Shown one piece after another: positions 43,170-51,930 of a stretch of 64,000 nucleotides of DNA. The position numbers and the translations under genes are program-made. The stretch covers positions 186,001 to 250,000 of the forward strand of contig CANGNS010000001.1 in NCBI GenBank assembly GCA_947455465.1. The letters are read 5' to 3'. The notes below the pieces were generated by a model that had not been told where the DNA came from, did no database searches, and saw only the letters and a list, made by a program, of their open reading frames with translations. The stretch is from Comamonadaceae bacterium. GTDB lineage: Bacteria > Pseudomonadota > Gammaproteobacteria > Burkholderiales > Burkholderiaceae_C. The first letter of the stretch is position 1, and each line of letters starts with the position of its first letter.

Positions 43170-44318
43170 ATGCCGGCAACTTTGCAGAACGAGCGTCGAT
43201 CGCTCGACCTTTTAAGCCAGATTTTGGGCGGCATTTACGATGCGGCGCTCGATGAGGCGGGCTGGGTAGCCTGCCTGGAGGCTATCCGCCTTGAAATGGA
43301 TGCCAACTACGCCTCGCTGATCGTACGCACCGAAACCACCAATGACGTGGGCCTGATTGTTTCAGCCGGCAATGACCAGACCAATCTGGACCCGGGCAAT
43401 CCCTATATCGCGCTGAGCCCTTTCACCGGCATGAAGCCGGACCAACTGGTCACCGTGACCGATGTGCTCTCCGAGCGCGAGTGGCGCGAGTCCACCTACT
43501 ACCGCGACTATTGCGCGCCCCAGGGCGTTTTCCATGTGCTGGCGGCGGACATTGCCACCCGCAACGGGGGCGTTTATGGCTTTCGGGTAACGCGCCCGGA
43601 GACCGCGCCTGATTTTTCTAAGTCAGATATCGATTTTTGCCGGCTAATCATTCCGCACATCAAGCGGGCGCTCAATTTGCACCTGTCGATCAACCAGGAC
43701 CGCAAAGTCAGCACGCTCTACCACCATGCCATGGCGCAAATGATGGTAGGCGTGGTCATCCTGGACCAAAACGGGCTGGTCATTGAGTCCAACTCGGCAG
43801 GCAAGGCGATTTTGGACCTACAAGATGGCCTGCGCGTGGTCGATCAGCAACTTGAAGCCAGCTACGCCAATGAAAACCGCAAGCTCCACGGCTTGGTGCG
43901 CAATGCGCTGGAGCATCCGCACGCGGCCAAAGTCACGCTGACCGAGGCCATGTCGGTCAGCCGCCCCAGCGGCAAACTCAGCTGGGGGCTGATCGTGCAG
44001 AGCATTTCCTCGGACCAATGGACCGAGGGCAAGCAGCGCCCCAGCGTGGCGGTGTTTGTCCGCGACGCCGAGGGCAAAGTCGACCCGCCTGTGCGCCTGG
44101 CGCAGCAGCTGTTTCAGCTGACTCCGGCCGAGACAGCGCTGGCCATCCAAATGGCCAACGGCTTGTCGCTCGAAGAGGCCGCCGAGGTGCTGGGCATCCG
44201 GCGCAACACCGCACGCGCCCATTTGCGCTCGATTTTTTCCAAGACCGGCGTGCGCCGCCAGACCGAGCTGGTGCGCCTCTTCCTCAACAGCGTGGCCTGG
44301 CTCAGCGCCACGGACTGA
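43170..44318 (+). CDS. LuxR-family transcriptional activator with PAS-like region (TeiR/TesR-like)
   Basis: This 382-aa protein has a C-terminal LuxR helix-turn-helix (LTPAETALAIQMANGLSLEEAA, then NTARAHLRSIFSKTGVRRQTELVRL). A PAS-like stretch in the middle (VVILDQNGLVIESNSAGKAIL, about residues 195-215) probably senses a ligand. The N-terminal 170 residues form another sensor-like region. Size and layout match TeiR/TesR, activators of steroid genes in Comamonas testosteroni. GGAAG lies 5 bp before the ATG at 43170. It sits centrally among units that carry the 18-bp inverted repeat and is their likely activator (inference). Its own promoter lacks a clear copy. Confidence 0.8.
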   Translation: MPATLQNERRSLDLLSQILGGIYDAALDEAGWVACLEAIRLEMDANYASLIVRTETTNDVGLIVSAGNDQTNLDPGNPYIALSPFTGMKPDQLVTVTDVLSEREWRESTYYRDYCAPQGVFHVLAADIATRNGGVYGFRVTRPETAPDFSKSDIDFCRLIIPHIKRALNLHLSINQDRKVSTLYHHAMAQMMVGVVILDQNGLVIESNSAGKAILDLQDGLRVVDQQLEASYANENRKLHGLVRNALEHPHAAKVTLTEAMSVSRPSGKLSWGLIVQSISSDQWTEGKQRPSVAVFVRDAEGKVDPPVRLAQQLFQLTPAETALAIQMANGLSLEEAAEVLGIRRNTARAHLRSIFSKTGVRRQTELVRLFLNSVAWLSATD

Positions 44319-44334
44319 GCACCCGCGCGTCCGG

Positions 44335-44352
44335 CTAGTCCCCTTGGACGAT
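44335..44352 (+). promoter_or_regulatory. 18-bp inverted repeat, putative LuxR-type operator, site 5
   Basis: CTAGTCCCCTTGGACGAT starts 16 bp after the regulator stop and ends 72 bp before the Ltp2-like gene start. GACAAT at 44374-44379 follows at the standard 21-bp spacing. Confidence 0.73.
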
Positions 44353-44424
44353 GGGTGCGGCGGCCCGCCTGGGGACAATGCACACTGCATTGCATCGCAC
44401 AAAACCTCAGCACAAAAGGATCCC

Positions 44425-45639
44425 ATGGGACTTCAAGGGCAAGCGGCGCTGGTAGGCGCTGCGCAATACCGACCTGAAAAATACGCCAGCGCGCCGCGCA
44501 TGTTCCACCTCGAGCAAGTCGCTGACCTGGCCACGCAAGCGCTGGACGACGCCGGCCTGTCACTCTCGGACGTGGACGGTCTGATCACGCTGGGCCCGCA
44601 GTTCCATGAGGCCAGCATGTTTGTACCCGCCATGGCCGGCGAATATCTGGGAGTGCGCCTGAACTTTGCCGAAGTGGTGGATTTGGGCGGTGCCAGTTCG
44701 GTTGGCATGGTGTGGCGCGCTGCGGCGGCCATCGAAATGGGCATGTGCGACACCGTGGTGTGCGTCATCCCCTCGCGCATGGCGCCCACGGCGCACGATG
44801 ACGACCATGCCGCGCAGGTCATGCGCGCTTCGCGCTTTGGCGGGCACAGCACCCGCTTTGGCGCCCCCGAGGCCGAAATGGACCTGCCCTATGGCCACAT
44901 GGCCCAAAACACCGGCTACGCCATGATCGCCCAGCGCTATGCCGCCATCCACGGCTACGACGCAGCTGCGCTGGCCCGTATTGCGGTGGACCAACGTTTT
45001 AACGCCTGCCACAACCCGCAAGCCATGTTTTACGGCCAAGCCATCACGGTGGACGATGTGCTGTCCTCGCGCATGGTGGCCGAGCCGCTGCGGATGCTTG
45101 AAATCGTGATGCCCGTGGCCGGTGGCGGCGCGATGGTGCTTACCCGCGCAGACAAAGCGGCCCACTGTCGCCACCGCGCCGTGAAAGTCACCGGTTGTGG
45201 CGAGCACATCCACTCCAAATCGCCCACCTACGCCGCCGACATGCTGGCCACGCCGATTGGCCCGGCCTCGCGGCGCGCTTTTGCCATGGCGGGTCGCACA
45301 CCCCAAGACATGCACATGGCGCAGATTTACGACTGCTACACCATCACCGTGCTGCTCACGCTCGAGGACGCTGGCTTTTGCCCTAAAGGCCAAGGCCTGC
45401 AGTTTTTGCGCGAGCATGACTTCACCTTCAAGGGCAACTTCCCGATGAACACCCACGGCGGGCAACTGAGCTTTGGCCAAACCGGCAGCGCCGGCGGCAT
45501 GACGCAGGTCATCGAAGCCATGCAGCAAATCCAGGGCCGCGCCGGCACCCGCCAACTGGCACGCCATGACCTGGCCTATGTCTCGGGCACCGGCGGCGTG
45601 ATGAGCGAGCAAGGTGCGCTGATTTTGGAAGGAGCCTGA
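44425..45639 (+). CDS. Thiolase-fold lipid-transfer-type protein, Ltp2-like steroid aldolase
   Basis: This 404-aa SCP2/thiolase-like protein lacks the thiolase nucleophile Cys motif. It has VDLGGASSVGMVWRAAAAIE where that would be, the YDCYTITVLLTLEDAGF segment and NTHGGQLSFGQTGSAGG. This is the pattern of Ltp2-type enzymes that cleave steroid side chains by retro-aldol reaction when bound to a DUF35 partner. Such a partner is encoded 2 bp downstream. The ATG at 44425 follows AAGGA. In bile-acid degraders the comparable step releases the side chain as a CoA thioester plus a steroid aldehyde or ketone. Confidence 0.84.
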   Translation: MGLQGQAALVGAAQYRPEKYASAPRMFHLEQVADLATQALDDAGLSLSDVDGLITLGPQFHEASMFVPAMAGEYLGVRLNFAEVVDLGGASSVGMVWRAAAAIEMGMCDTVVCVIPSRMAPTAHDDDHAAQVMRASRFGGHSTRFGAPEAEMDLPYGHMAQNTGYAMIAQRYAAIHGYDAAALARIAVDQRFNACHNPQAMFYGQAITVDDVLSSRMVAEPLRMLEIVMPVAGGGAMVLTRADKAAHCRHRAVKVTGCGEHIHSKSPTYAADMLATPIGPASRRAFAMAGRTPQDMHMAQIYDCYTITVLLTLEDAGFCPKGQGLQFLREHDFTFKGNFPMNTHGGQLSFGQTGSAGGMTQVIEAMQQIQGRAGTRQLARHDLAYVSGTGGVMSEQGALILEGA

Positions 45640-45641
45640 GC

Positions 45642-46586
45642 ATGGCCTGGAACAAACCCCTGCCCCAGGTCACCGAGATTTCGGCGCCTTTTTGGGATGG
45701 CTTACGCGCCCACACCGTACGCATTCAGCAGTGCGACCAAGACCACTGGATCTTTTTCCCGCGTACCCACTGCCCGCACTGCGGCTCGCGCAGCCTGCAA
45801 TGGCGCAGCGTCAGCGGCGCGGCTACGCTGTACAGCTTTACCGTGGCGCGGGTGCCTACGCTGCCCGAATTCACCGACGAAATGCCGCAGTTGCTGGCCG
45901 TGGTGGAGCTCGCTGAGGGCGTGCACATCAACACCACACTGGTGGGCATGGAGCCTGCGGATATTCACATTGGCCAGGCCTTGCGCCCGGTTTTTGACGA
46001 GCGCCCGGGCAGCCACGTGTTGTTGCGCTACACGGCTGTGGACAGCGCCGCACCCACCGTATTGCAAGCGCATGCCCCTGCTGCCCCGAGCCTGGAACCG
46101 GCACCAGCGGCCCCAGTGGCACGCAGGCAAATTTCCTGCAAAGACAGCGCGGCCATGCAGTCGCTGGTAAGTGATGCTTTTTCAGACTGGTCCAACCAGA
46201 TTGAAGTGACCCAGGCGCTCATCGACCAATTTGCCGCCCTGAGTGGTGACGACTATTGGATCCATACCGACCCCGCCAAGGCGCGCACCGACAGCCCGTT
46301 TGGCACCACCATCGCCCAAGGCTCCCTGGTGCAGGTGCTGATCAGCCGCTTGCAGTTGCCGCTGGACTACGAAATTACCGGCTCCAACAATATGGTCAAT
46401 TACGGCTCGGACCGGCTGCGCTTTGCCAACCCGGTGCCCTCGGGCTGCCGCATCCATGCGCGCTACCGGGTCAAGGCAGTGCAGGCGGTCAAAAGCGGCA
46501 TGCAGCTGACCATGGAGATCAACATCCACGTCGTTGGCCAGGAGCGCCCGTCGGTCATCAATGACCTTGTTATTTTGTATATGTAA
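45642..46586 (+). CDS. DUF35-MaoC didomain protein, partner of the Ltp2-like aldolase
   Basis: The 314-aa fusion has an N-terminal DUF35 zinc-ribbon plus OB fold (residues 1-140; TLYSFTVARVP, GQALRPVFDE). A Pro/Ala linker (about 143-165) leads to a C-terminal MaoC hot-dog domain (SGDDYWIHTDPAKARTD). The zinc ribbon reads CDQDHWIFFPRTHCPHC, so the first C-x-x-C pair has lost its second Cys, unlike typical DUF35 ribbons. The domain order is the reverse of ChsH2-type MaoC-DUF35 fusions, one of which lies at 61725. Probably hydratase plus aldolase scaffold for side-chain removal. Confidence 0.83.
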   Translation: MAWNKPLPQVTEISAPFWDGLRAHTVRIQQCDQDHWIFFPRTHCPHCGSRSLQWRSVSGAATLYSFTVARVPTLPEFTDEMPQLLAVVELAEGVHINTTLVGMEPADIHIGQALRPVFDERPGSHVLLRYTAVDSAAPTVLQAHAPAAPSLEPAPAAPVARRQISCKDSAAMQSLVSDAFSDWSNQIEVTQALIDQFAALSGDDYWIHTDPAKARTDSPFGTTIAQGSLVQVLISRLQLPLDYEITGSNNMVNYGSDRLRFANPVPSGCRIHARYRVKAVQAVKSGMQLTMEINIHVVGQERPSVINDLVILYM

Positions 46587-46615
46587 GCCACCATAAAAAC
46601 CCCAAGGAGACACCC

Positions 46616-47767
46616 ATGAACCACCACCCCGTGCCCGCAGGCGGCATGTTTGCCTTTGTGCTAGCCGCCAGCCTGGCCTCGACCATTGGCGGCCTGCCGT
46701 TTAATGCCCTGCCCGTGTTGCTCGGCAGCCTGGCCGACTCATTTGCCCTGGAGCCGCAGGTGGTGGGCATGATTGGCTCCATCTGCTTTGCTGGCTATTT
46801 GGTGGGCACGCTGGGCGCGCCCTTTTGGATGGACCGTCTCAATTGGCGCACCCTGACCGTGATCAGTGCGTTTGGCACGGCCGCCTCCTTCGCGCTGAGC
46901 GCGCGCGAGCATGAAGTGCTGCCGCTGTATGTGATGTGGGCTTTGATCGGCTTTTTCGCCTCGACCATGACCTGCCTGGGTATGCGTATCCTGTCAGACC
47001 TGCCCAACAAAGTGCAGGCCTTTGGTACGCGCCAGGGCGTAGAGCTATCGGTCACCGCCGCCGTGCTCTTTGGGCTGCCACCCCTGGTGATTGCGCAATA
47101 CCAATACCCCGGAGCGGCGCTGGCCTTGGCCGGCGTGGTAGCCGTGCTGGGCATTTCCGCCTTTTGGGTACCGCAGCATCCGCTGGTGCCGGTCACCACC
47201 GAAAGCGGTGAACGCCCACCCATGCCAGCGCGTGCATGGTTGACGCTGGGCGTGTTCTTTGTTTTCCTCGCGGGCAATATTGCCTTGTGGGCCTTTTTAG
47301 AGCGCATCGGCAAAGGCCTGGCCATTGAGGCGGCGCAAATGGGAACGGTCTTTGCCGTCCTGAAACTGCTTGGTGGCGCTGCGGCCTTTAGCGTGGCCTT
47401 CTTTGGTGAACGCCTGGGACCACGGCGGCCTTTCTGGCTGGTGCTGGCAGTGATTTTGCTCGGCCTGGGTTTGCTCGATCACGGCAAAACTTTTGTGCCC
47501 TTCGCCCTGGGCGCCTGGATTTGGGAATTTGCCTTTACCTGCGGCTGCGTGTTCCAGGCTGCGCTGATCGCACGCGCCGACCCCACAGGGCGCGCCGTAG
47601 TGCTGATTCCGGCGGTGTTTGCGCTCAGCTCTATGGTGGGCCCGGGTGTGGCGGGGCAGATGATCGCGGGCTCCTCGGTCTCGGCCGTGCTGGCGCTGGC
47701 AGCAGTGTGCTCGGTTTTGCCGGCGGTGCTGTACCAGTTTTGGCAGCCAGAGCAATCGGCGCAGTAA
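46616..47767 (+). CDS. Major facilitator superfamily transporter
   Basis: This 383-aa polytopic protein has about twelve hydrophobic segments. Its MFS loop (GTLGAPFWMDRLNWRTLTV) carries a weak copy of the usual motif. AAGGAGA precedes the ATG. It is last in the operon that starts with the Ltp2-like gene, so it may import or export steroid intermediates. Substrate unknown; it differs from the MFS protein at 16258, giving the cluster two inner-membrane carriers. Confidence 0.78.
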   Translation: MNHHPVPAGGMFAFVLAASLASTIGGLPFNALPVLLGSLADSFALEPQVVGMIGSICFAGYLVGTLGAPFWMDRLNWRTLTVISAFGTAASFALSAREHEVLPLYVMWALIGFFASTMTCLGMRILSDLPNKVQAFGTRQGVELSVTAAVLFGLPPLVIAQYQYPGAALALAGVVAVLGISAFWVPQHPLVPVTTESGERPPMPARAWLTLGVFFVFLAGNIALWAFLERIGKGLAIEAAQMGTVFAVLKLLGGAAAFSVAFFGERLGPRRPFWLVLAVILLGLGLLDHGKTFVPFALGAWIWEFAFTCGCVFQAALIARADPTGRAVVLIPAVFALSSMVGPGVAGQMIAGSSVSAVLALAAVCSVLPAVLYQFWQPEQSAQ

Positions 47768-47791
47768 TGACAGGAAGCGGGAAGCGACCGC

Positions 47792-48370
47792 TCAGGTCAG
47801 CGTACCACTGAATCCCGGGTTGCGGATGGCGAACATGATGTGGTCGCGCCAAGCGCCGTCAATAAACAGGTATTCGCGGGCGAAGCCTTCGCGCTCGAAG
47901 CCCGCTTGCTCTAGGAGGCGCAGACTGCGCGCGTTTTCAGGTCGCACATTGGCCTGAACACGGTGCAGCATCACGGCTGGCGAAAACGCGTGCGCCAGCA
48001 CGGCCTGCAAAGCCTCGCGCATCAGGCCTTGGCCCTGCGCTTGCCCGTCTAGGCCATAGCCCATCAAGGCATTTTGGAAGGGGCCACGGGCGATTGCGCT
48101 CAGTGCGATGTTGCCCAACAAGACCTCGGGCTGTCCGCGCAGGCACAACCACCAGCGCAAACCCGTGCCCGCAACCGCTTCAGCTTGGCCTTTGACTAAG
48201 CGGGCGCGCTGAAACGCCAGGGTCTGCGAATCCTCGGGCCAGGGCGGGCTCCAGGGCGCCAAGTGGGCGTCGTTACGGGCGTAAAAATCGATCACTTGCG
48301 GGGCTAAATCAGGGTGGGCCGGCCAAAGCGCTAGCCGCTCTGTGACCAAGGTGCAGTGCATGTTTTCCAT
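47792..48370 (-). CDS. GNAT-family N-acetyltransferase (RimJ/RimL-like)
   Basis: This 192-aa protein starts with LVTERLALWPAHPDLAPQV and has MGYGLDGQAQGQGLMREALQAVL with the acetyl-CoA-binding Q-x-x-G-x-G/A region. VQANVRPENARSLRLLEQAGFEREG is typical of ribosomal-protein or related acetyltransferases. An internal ATG at 48361 is an alternative start. It converges on the MFS gene with 24 bp between. It seems unrelated to steroid breakdown. Confidence 0.82.
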   Translation of the reverse strand: MENMHCTLVTERLALWPAHPDLAPQVIDFYARNDAHLAPWSPPWPEDSQTLAFQRARLVKGQAEAVAGTGLRWWLCLRGQPEVLLGNIALSAIARGPFQNALMGYGLDGQAQGQGLMREALQAVLAHAFSPAVMLHRVQANVRPENARSLRLLEQAGFEREGFAREYLFIDGAWRDHIMFAIRNPGFSGTLT

Positions 48371-48402
48371 GGGGCGATCCTAACTTTGGTATACCTGCGC
48401 CT

Positions 48403-49032
48403 ATGTTCACCCGCCGCCACCTTCTTTGCGCCCTGCCCGCTTGGGGCATGTCACTGGCCAGTTGCAGCAGCCCAGGCCCCATGGCTGCGGGCCCGCAGCC
48501 CACCATCGTATCGGTGGTGCAATGGGGCGGCACACCCACGCCCCTGCCTGCGCGGGCGCAAACTATCAGCCACATCACCATCCACCACCAGGGCGAAATC
48601 TGGGATCCGGCCGCTGCAGTACCCGCCTACCTGGTGCGCCTGCAAAACTGGTCGCGCGGCATCAAGGGCTGGAGCGACATCCCCTACCACTACATCGTCG
48701 CCCCGGATGGCAGCGTGTATGCCGGGCGCCCCTGGCAAATAGCCGGTGACACCAACACCGAGTATCAGCCGCAAGGCCACGCGCTGCTGATGCTGCTGGG
48801 TAATTTTGAAGTCCAGCACCCCACTGAGGCCCAGATGCACGCCACCGCCTGGCTGCTGGCGCGGCTGCAAAACCGGTTCCAACTGGGCAGCAACACCATC
48901 GCCTCTCACCTGGACTATTCCAGCCAGACTGTCTGCCCGGGGGCGCATTTGTATGCGCGGCTAGGCGAGCTCAAAGCCGAGGCCGAAAAACTGCGCTTGG
49001 CGCAGACTGTTCAGATGGGCCCCGCACTTTAG
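48403..49032 (+). CDS. Lipoprotein N-acetylmuramoyl-L-alanine amidase (PGRP/amidase_2 domain)
   Basis: This 209-aa protein starts with a short basic-hydrophobic signal and a lipobox Leu-Ala-Ser-Cys near residue 21. The amidase_2/PGRP domain has zinc ligands His in ITIHHQGEI, His in SHLDYSSQTVCPG and the Cys of the same motif, giving the His-His-Cys set. It would cleave the lactyl-amide bond of murein at the envelope. Its stop overlaps the convergent tesE stop by 4 bp. It sits alone among steroid genes, far from the murein-salvage cluster at the left. Confidence 0.82.
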   Translation: MFTRRHLLCALPAWGMSLASCSSPGPMAAGPQPTIVSVVQWGGTPTPLPARAQTISHITIHHQGEIWDPAAAVPAYLVRLQNWSRGIKGWSDIPYHYIVAPDGSVYAGRPWQIAGDTNTEYQPQGHALLMLLGNFEVQHPTEAQMHATAWLLARLQNRFQLGSNTIASHLDYSSQTVCPGAHLYARLGELKAEAEKLRLAQTVQMGPAL

Positions 49033-49820
49033 GCCGCAAACTGCACCTTGCACTCCCCCATGCCCGCAATCTCCATCCAAAAGCTGTCACCCGGTGCGGC
49101 CGGGAACAAAGGGCCCAGCGAACCCGACAGGATGATCTCCCCGGCCTTAAACGGAATGCCATAAGCGCCCAGGGTATTGGCCAGCCAGGCGACGGCTTGT
49201 GCCGGGTGGCCTTGGACCGCCGAACCCAGACCGCGGGCGACGACTTCGCCGTTTTTGGTCATGACCATGGCCGCTTGTGCCAGGTCCAGCGCCTGCGGGT
49301 CGATGCGCGCATCGCCGATCACAAACACCCCACACGAGGCGTTGTCGGACACGGTATCGCCAATCTTGATTTTCCAGTCGCGGATGCGCGAATCAACGAT
49401 CTCAAAACAGGGCGCCACCCAGTCGGTGGCCGCCAGCACGTCCTCCAACGTTACGCCCGGGCCCTGCAGGTCCGCTTTGAGCATGAAGGCAATCTCGGCC
49501 TCGGCGCGCGGCTGGATGAGCTTGTCATGCTGCAGCGAAAGCGTCTGTCCATTGGCCACCTGCATAGTATTGGTCAAAAAGCCAAAGTCGGGCTGGAACA
49601 CGCCCAGCATGTCCTGTACGGCTTTGGAAGTGACCCCAATCTTTTTGCCCACCACGCGCTCCCCGTAGGCTAGGCGGCGCTGCAGCATGTGCAGCGAGAT
49701 TTGGTAAGCATCCTCTACCTGGATGTCGGGGTGGCGCTTGCTGAGCGGTTCGACGGTATGGCAGGCGCGCAAGGCGGCAAACAGCTCGTCGCCCAAGGTT
49801 TGGATCAGCGCTTTGTCCAT
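49029..49820 (-). CDS. tesE: 2-hydroxypenta-2,4-dienoate hydratase-type enzyme (TesE/HsaE)
   Basis: This 263-aa MhpD-family protein has VVGKKIGVTSKAVQDMLGV, AEIAFMLKADLQGPG, APCFEIVDSRI and the C-terminal FKAGEIILSGSLGPL. It hydrates the 2-hydroxydienoate released when TesD cleaves the A-ring product, forming a 4-hydroxy-2-oxo acid. It follows tesD by 3 bp on the same strand. The next enzymes (aldolase and acylating aldehyde dehydrogenase, HsaF/HsaG) are not in the window. Confidence 0.88.
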   Translation of the reverse strand: MDKALIQTLGDELFAALRACHTVEPLSKRHPDIQVEDAYQISLHMLQRRLAYGERVVGKKIGVTSKAVQDMLGVFQPDFGFLTNTMQVANGQTLSLQHDKLIQPRAEAEIAFMLKADLQGPGVTLEDVLAATDWVAPCFEIVDSRIRDWKIKIGDTVSDNASCGVFVIGDARIDPQALDLAQAAMVMTKNGEVVARGLGSAVQGHPAQAVAWLANTLGAYGIPFKAGEIILSGSLGPLFPAAPGDSFWMEIAGMGECKVQFAA

Positions 49821-49823
49821 GGC

Positions 49824-50663
49824 TTATCCCTTTTGCAAAAAGTCGATACAGGCGCGGTTAAACATATCGCGGTGCTCCACCTGCACCCAGTGGCCACATT
49901 GGTTCACCAAAATCATGCGCGCTTGCGGGCAGTTGTCCACCACTTTCATGGCGCCGCCAACCGGATTGAACTGGTCATTCACGCCCCAAAAGCCAAACAC
50001 CGGGCAGCGCAGCGCGTGCAACTCGGTGGTCATATTGCGCACCTTGAGGATGGAGCGGGCTGCCTGCGTTTGCGTTGCGGCAATCGGCGCACGCTCGTTA
50101 ATGATGTCGTCGGTCAGCAGGCTCGAATCAAACAGCTGCATGTTCATCACGGCACGCATGGCCTCGGCGCCGGTTTTACCCGACTGGTAGACCTTGAACA
50201 TATTGGCCACACCGGGCATGGCCAAATAGGTGTCCAGGTCTTCCACGCCACCAGGGGCCATCAAAATAAGTCGGCTGACATCCTCGGGGTGCGCCAGCGC
50301 ATACCCCAGGGCAACCGCGCCGCCCAGGGAGTTGCCCAGCAGAGTGACCTTTTTAAGCCCCAGCGCGTCGACCAGCCCTTTGACGCCAGCGACAAAAAAG
50401 TCCAGGTCGTACTGCGGGATATCGGGTTTGCTCGACAGACCATAGCCCAGCAAATCGGGCACGATGGTACGAAAGCCCGCTGCTGCAAAGGCTGGGTAAT
50501 TGCCTTTGAAATTGCTGTAGCCACTGGCACCGCCACCTGCGCCATGCAAAAAAATCACCACTTCGCCACTGCCTTGGTCGTGGTAGTGCACGCGCTGGGC
50601 AGCACCGGCCACCGGTGCGATATCGACATAGTGGCCTTCAGGGATAGAAAAAGGGGACGTCAT
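49824..50663 (-). CDS. tesD: 4,9-DSHA hydrolase (TesD/HsaD, meta-cleavage product hydrolase)
   Basis: This 279-aa alpha/beta hydrolase of the MhpC/BphD type has the oxyanion region IFLHGAGGGASGYSNF, nucleophile Ser112 in GNSLGGAVALG, an Asp in WGVNDQFNP and the catalytic His in CGHWVQVEH. It cuts the C-C bond of the ring-opened secosteroid to yield HIP and a 2-hydroxydienoate. It lies between hsaB and tesE in a three-gene minus-strand operon, the order of the catabolic steps. Confidence 0.9.
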   Translation of the reverse strand: MTSPFSIPEGHYVDIAPVAGAAQRVHYHDQGSGEVVIFLHGAGGGASGYSNFKGNYPAFAAAGFRTIVPDLLGYGLSSKPDIPQYDLDFFVAGVKGLVDALGLKKVTLLGNSLGGAVALGYALAHPEDVSRLILMAPGGVEDLDTYLAMPGVANMFKVYQSGKTGAEAMRAVMNMQLFDSSLLTDDIINERAPIAATQTQAARSILKVRNMTTELHALRCPVFGFWGVNDQFNPVGGAMKVVDNCPQARMILVNQCGHWVQVEHRDMFNRACIDFLQKG

Positions 50664-50696
50664 GCAGGGCTCCTGGTCAATGAATAGGGGGCAAAC

Positions 50697-51692
50697 TCAA
50701 GGCGCGGTGGGCGAGCGCCAAAGCTTGGGCAGGCCGGGGTCGGTGGCCAAAATCAGGTGTTTGAGCAAATTGCGCAGCGCAGCGGCCTCGATCTCGCCCA
50801 GGCGCGCCACCAAAGCCTCCTCGGCTTGTGTGGCCAGCGCCAGCACAGCGGCAACGGCTTGGCGTCCGTGCGCGCTCGCTTGCCAGCGGCTGGCCTGACC
50901 CGCCTCCTGCGGCGCGGCCTCGAGCAGCTGGCGGGCCACCATGGCCTGGCACAGGGCCGCATCAAAATGCACGCCGGTATAACTGAGGTAGGCGGCCAAA
51001 TCTACTTGCGACAGCGGCGAACGCACGCTGAGCAAGGACAGCACAAAGAAATCCGCATCGCTGAGCTGGTAGGCCTGCAGCGCCGGACGCAAATGGTGCA
51101 TGAACTGAAAATGCGCCCGCCCCAGCAAATAGCCCAGCAGGTCCTCAGAATAAGAAGCCCCGGCCATATCGGCCTGTGGCTCGGTCGACACCGGCGCCGC
51201 CTTGCGCGAGGCCAGCGCGTATTCGCCCGTCAGGTACAAGAGCGGCGGCAAGGCGCAGCTGTCATAGGCCACTACTTCGCCCACAAAAATCGTGTGGTCG
51301 CCCCCTTCGTACTGAAAGGCGCTGCGGCACTCAAAGCGGGCGCTGCAACCTTGCAGCAGCGGTGCGCCGAAGGCCGACTCGTCCAGCGCCAGGCCGGCAA
51401 ACTTGTCCTCGCCAGCGCGGGCAAAGCGGTTGGACAGATGCTCTTGCGCATTGGACAGAATATGCACATTCCAGTGCGTGCTGGTGCTAAAGACCTCGCG
51501 GGTGCGCGCTGTATTGGCCAGGCTCCACAGCACCATGGGCGGCTGCAGCGATACCGAATTGAAGCTATTGGCCGTGATGCCCACGGGCGTGCCGTCCGGG
51601 GCCCGGGCGGTGACAATGGTCACGCCGGTCGCAAACGTGCCCAGCGCGCGGCGAAAGTCGCGGGGGTCAAAGCTCGAAGTGGCGGTTGGCAA
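50697..51692 (-). CDS. hsaB: Flavin reductase of 3-HSA hydroxylase fused to a MarR-like domain (HsaB type)
   Basis: This 331-aa protein has a flavin reductase domain at residues 1-165 (FDPRDFRRALGTFATGVTIV, NSFNSVSLQPPMVLWS, FVGEVVAYDSC) that feeds reduced flavin to HsaA. A C-terminal winged-helix MarR-like domain follows (about 195-325, LSQVDLAAYLSYTGVHFDAAL). Actinobacterial HsaB is only about 190 aa. The TTG at 51692 is chosen over the longer frame: a GGAG lies 7 bp upstream, and the start then sits 74 bp from a degenerate operator copy, the same spacing as other units. It diverges from hsaA. Confidence 0.84.
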   Translation of the reverse strand: MPTATSSFDPRDFRRALGTFATGVTIVTARAPDGTPVGITANSFNSVSLQPPMVLWSLANTARTREVFSTSTHWNVHILSNAQEHLSNRFARAGEDKFAGLALDESAFGAPLLQGCSARFECRSAFQYEGGDHTIFVGEVVAYDSCALPPLLYLTGEYALASRKAAPVSTEPQADMAGASYSEDLLGYLLGRAHFQFMHHLRPALQAYQLSDADFFVLSLLSVRSPLSQVDLAAYLSYTGVHFDAALCQAMVARQLLEAAPQEAGQASRWQASAHGRQAVAAVLALATQAEEALVARLGEIEAAALRNLLKHLILATDPGLPKLWRSPTAP

Positions 51693-51766
51693 TCGATGTC
51701 TCCAAGGAATCTGGCCAGCGGCCTGGCAAGGTAGTGTGCAGCATGCCCCCGGCCCGGCGCCCTGCA

Positions 51767-51784
51767 ATCCCTCACTCGGACTAG
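51767..51784 (-). promoter_or_regulatory. Degenerate inverted repeat before hsaB, putative operator, site 6
   Basis: On the minus strand it reads CTAGTCCGAGTGAGGGAT: the left arm matches, while the right arm keeps only G....GAT. A CATGCT hexamer at 51745-51740 has the standard offset, and the TTG start is 74 bp away. Spacing is what supports it; the sequence alone is weak. Confidence 0.45.
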
Positions 51785-51810
51785 GGGCCTGCGCACCGGC
51801 GGCGCAGACG

Positions 51811-51828
51811 TTAGTCTGATTGGACGAT
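51811..51828 (+). promoter_or_regulatory. 18-bp inverted repeat before hsaA, putative LuxR-type operator, site 7
   Basis: TTAGTCTGATTGGACGAT precedes GATACT at 51851-51856, with 22 bp between. The hsaA ATG at 51931 is 102 bp away; an in-frame ATG at 51871 is nearer but lacks a ribosome-binding site. Confidence 0.7.
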
Positions 51829-51930
51829 GATTGAGATCTGCCCCGCTACGGATACTCGCAGCACGGGACAATGATCTCGCAGGCCCTTAGTAGACCGCAG
51901 CGCCCTGTGCGCCGCACCCGGAGACCCACC

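Noticed and set aside
43092..43170. Autoregulatory operator copy for the LuxR-family gene
   Set aside because: No GGACGAT arm or inverted repeat is present in the gap or in the end of the upstream gene.
48403..49032. Linking the PGRP-type amidase to the murein-salvage island
   Set aside because: It lies about 37 kb away, faces steroid genes, and shares no operator or operon with the island.
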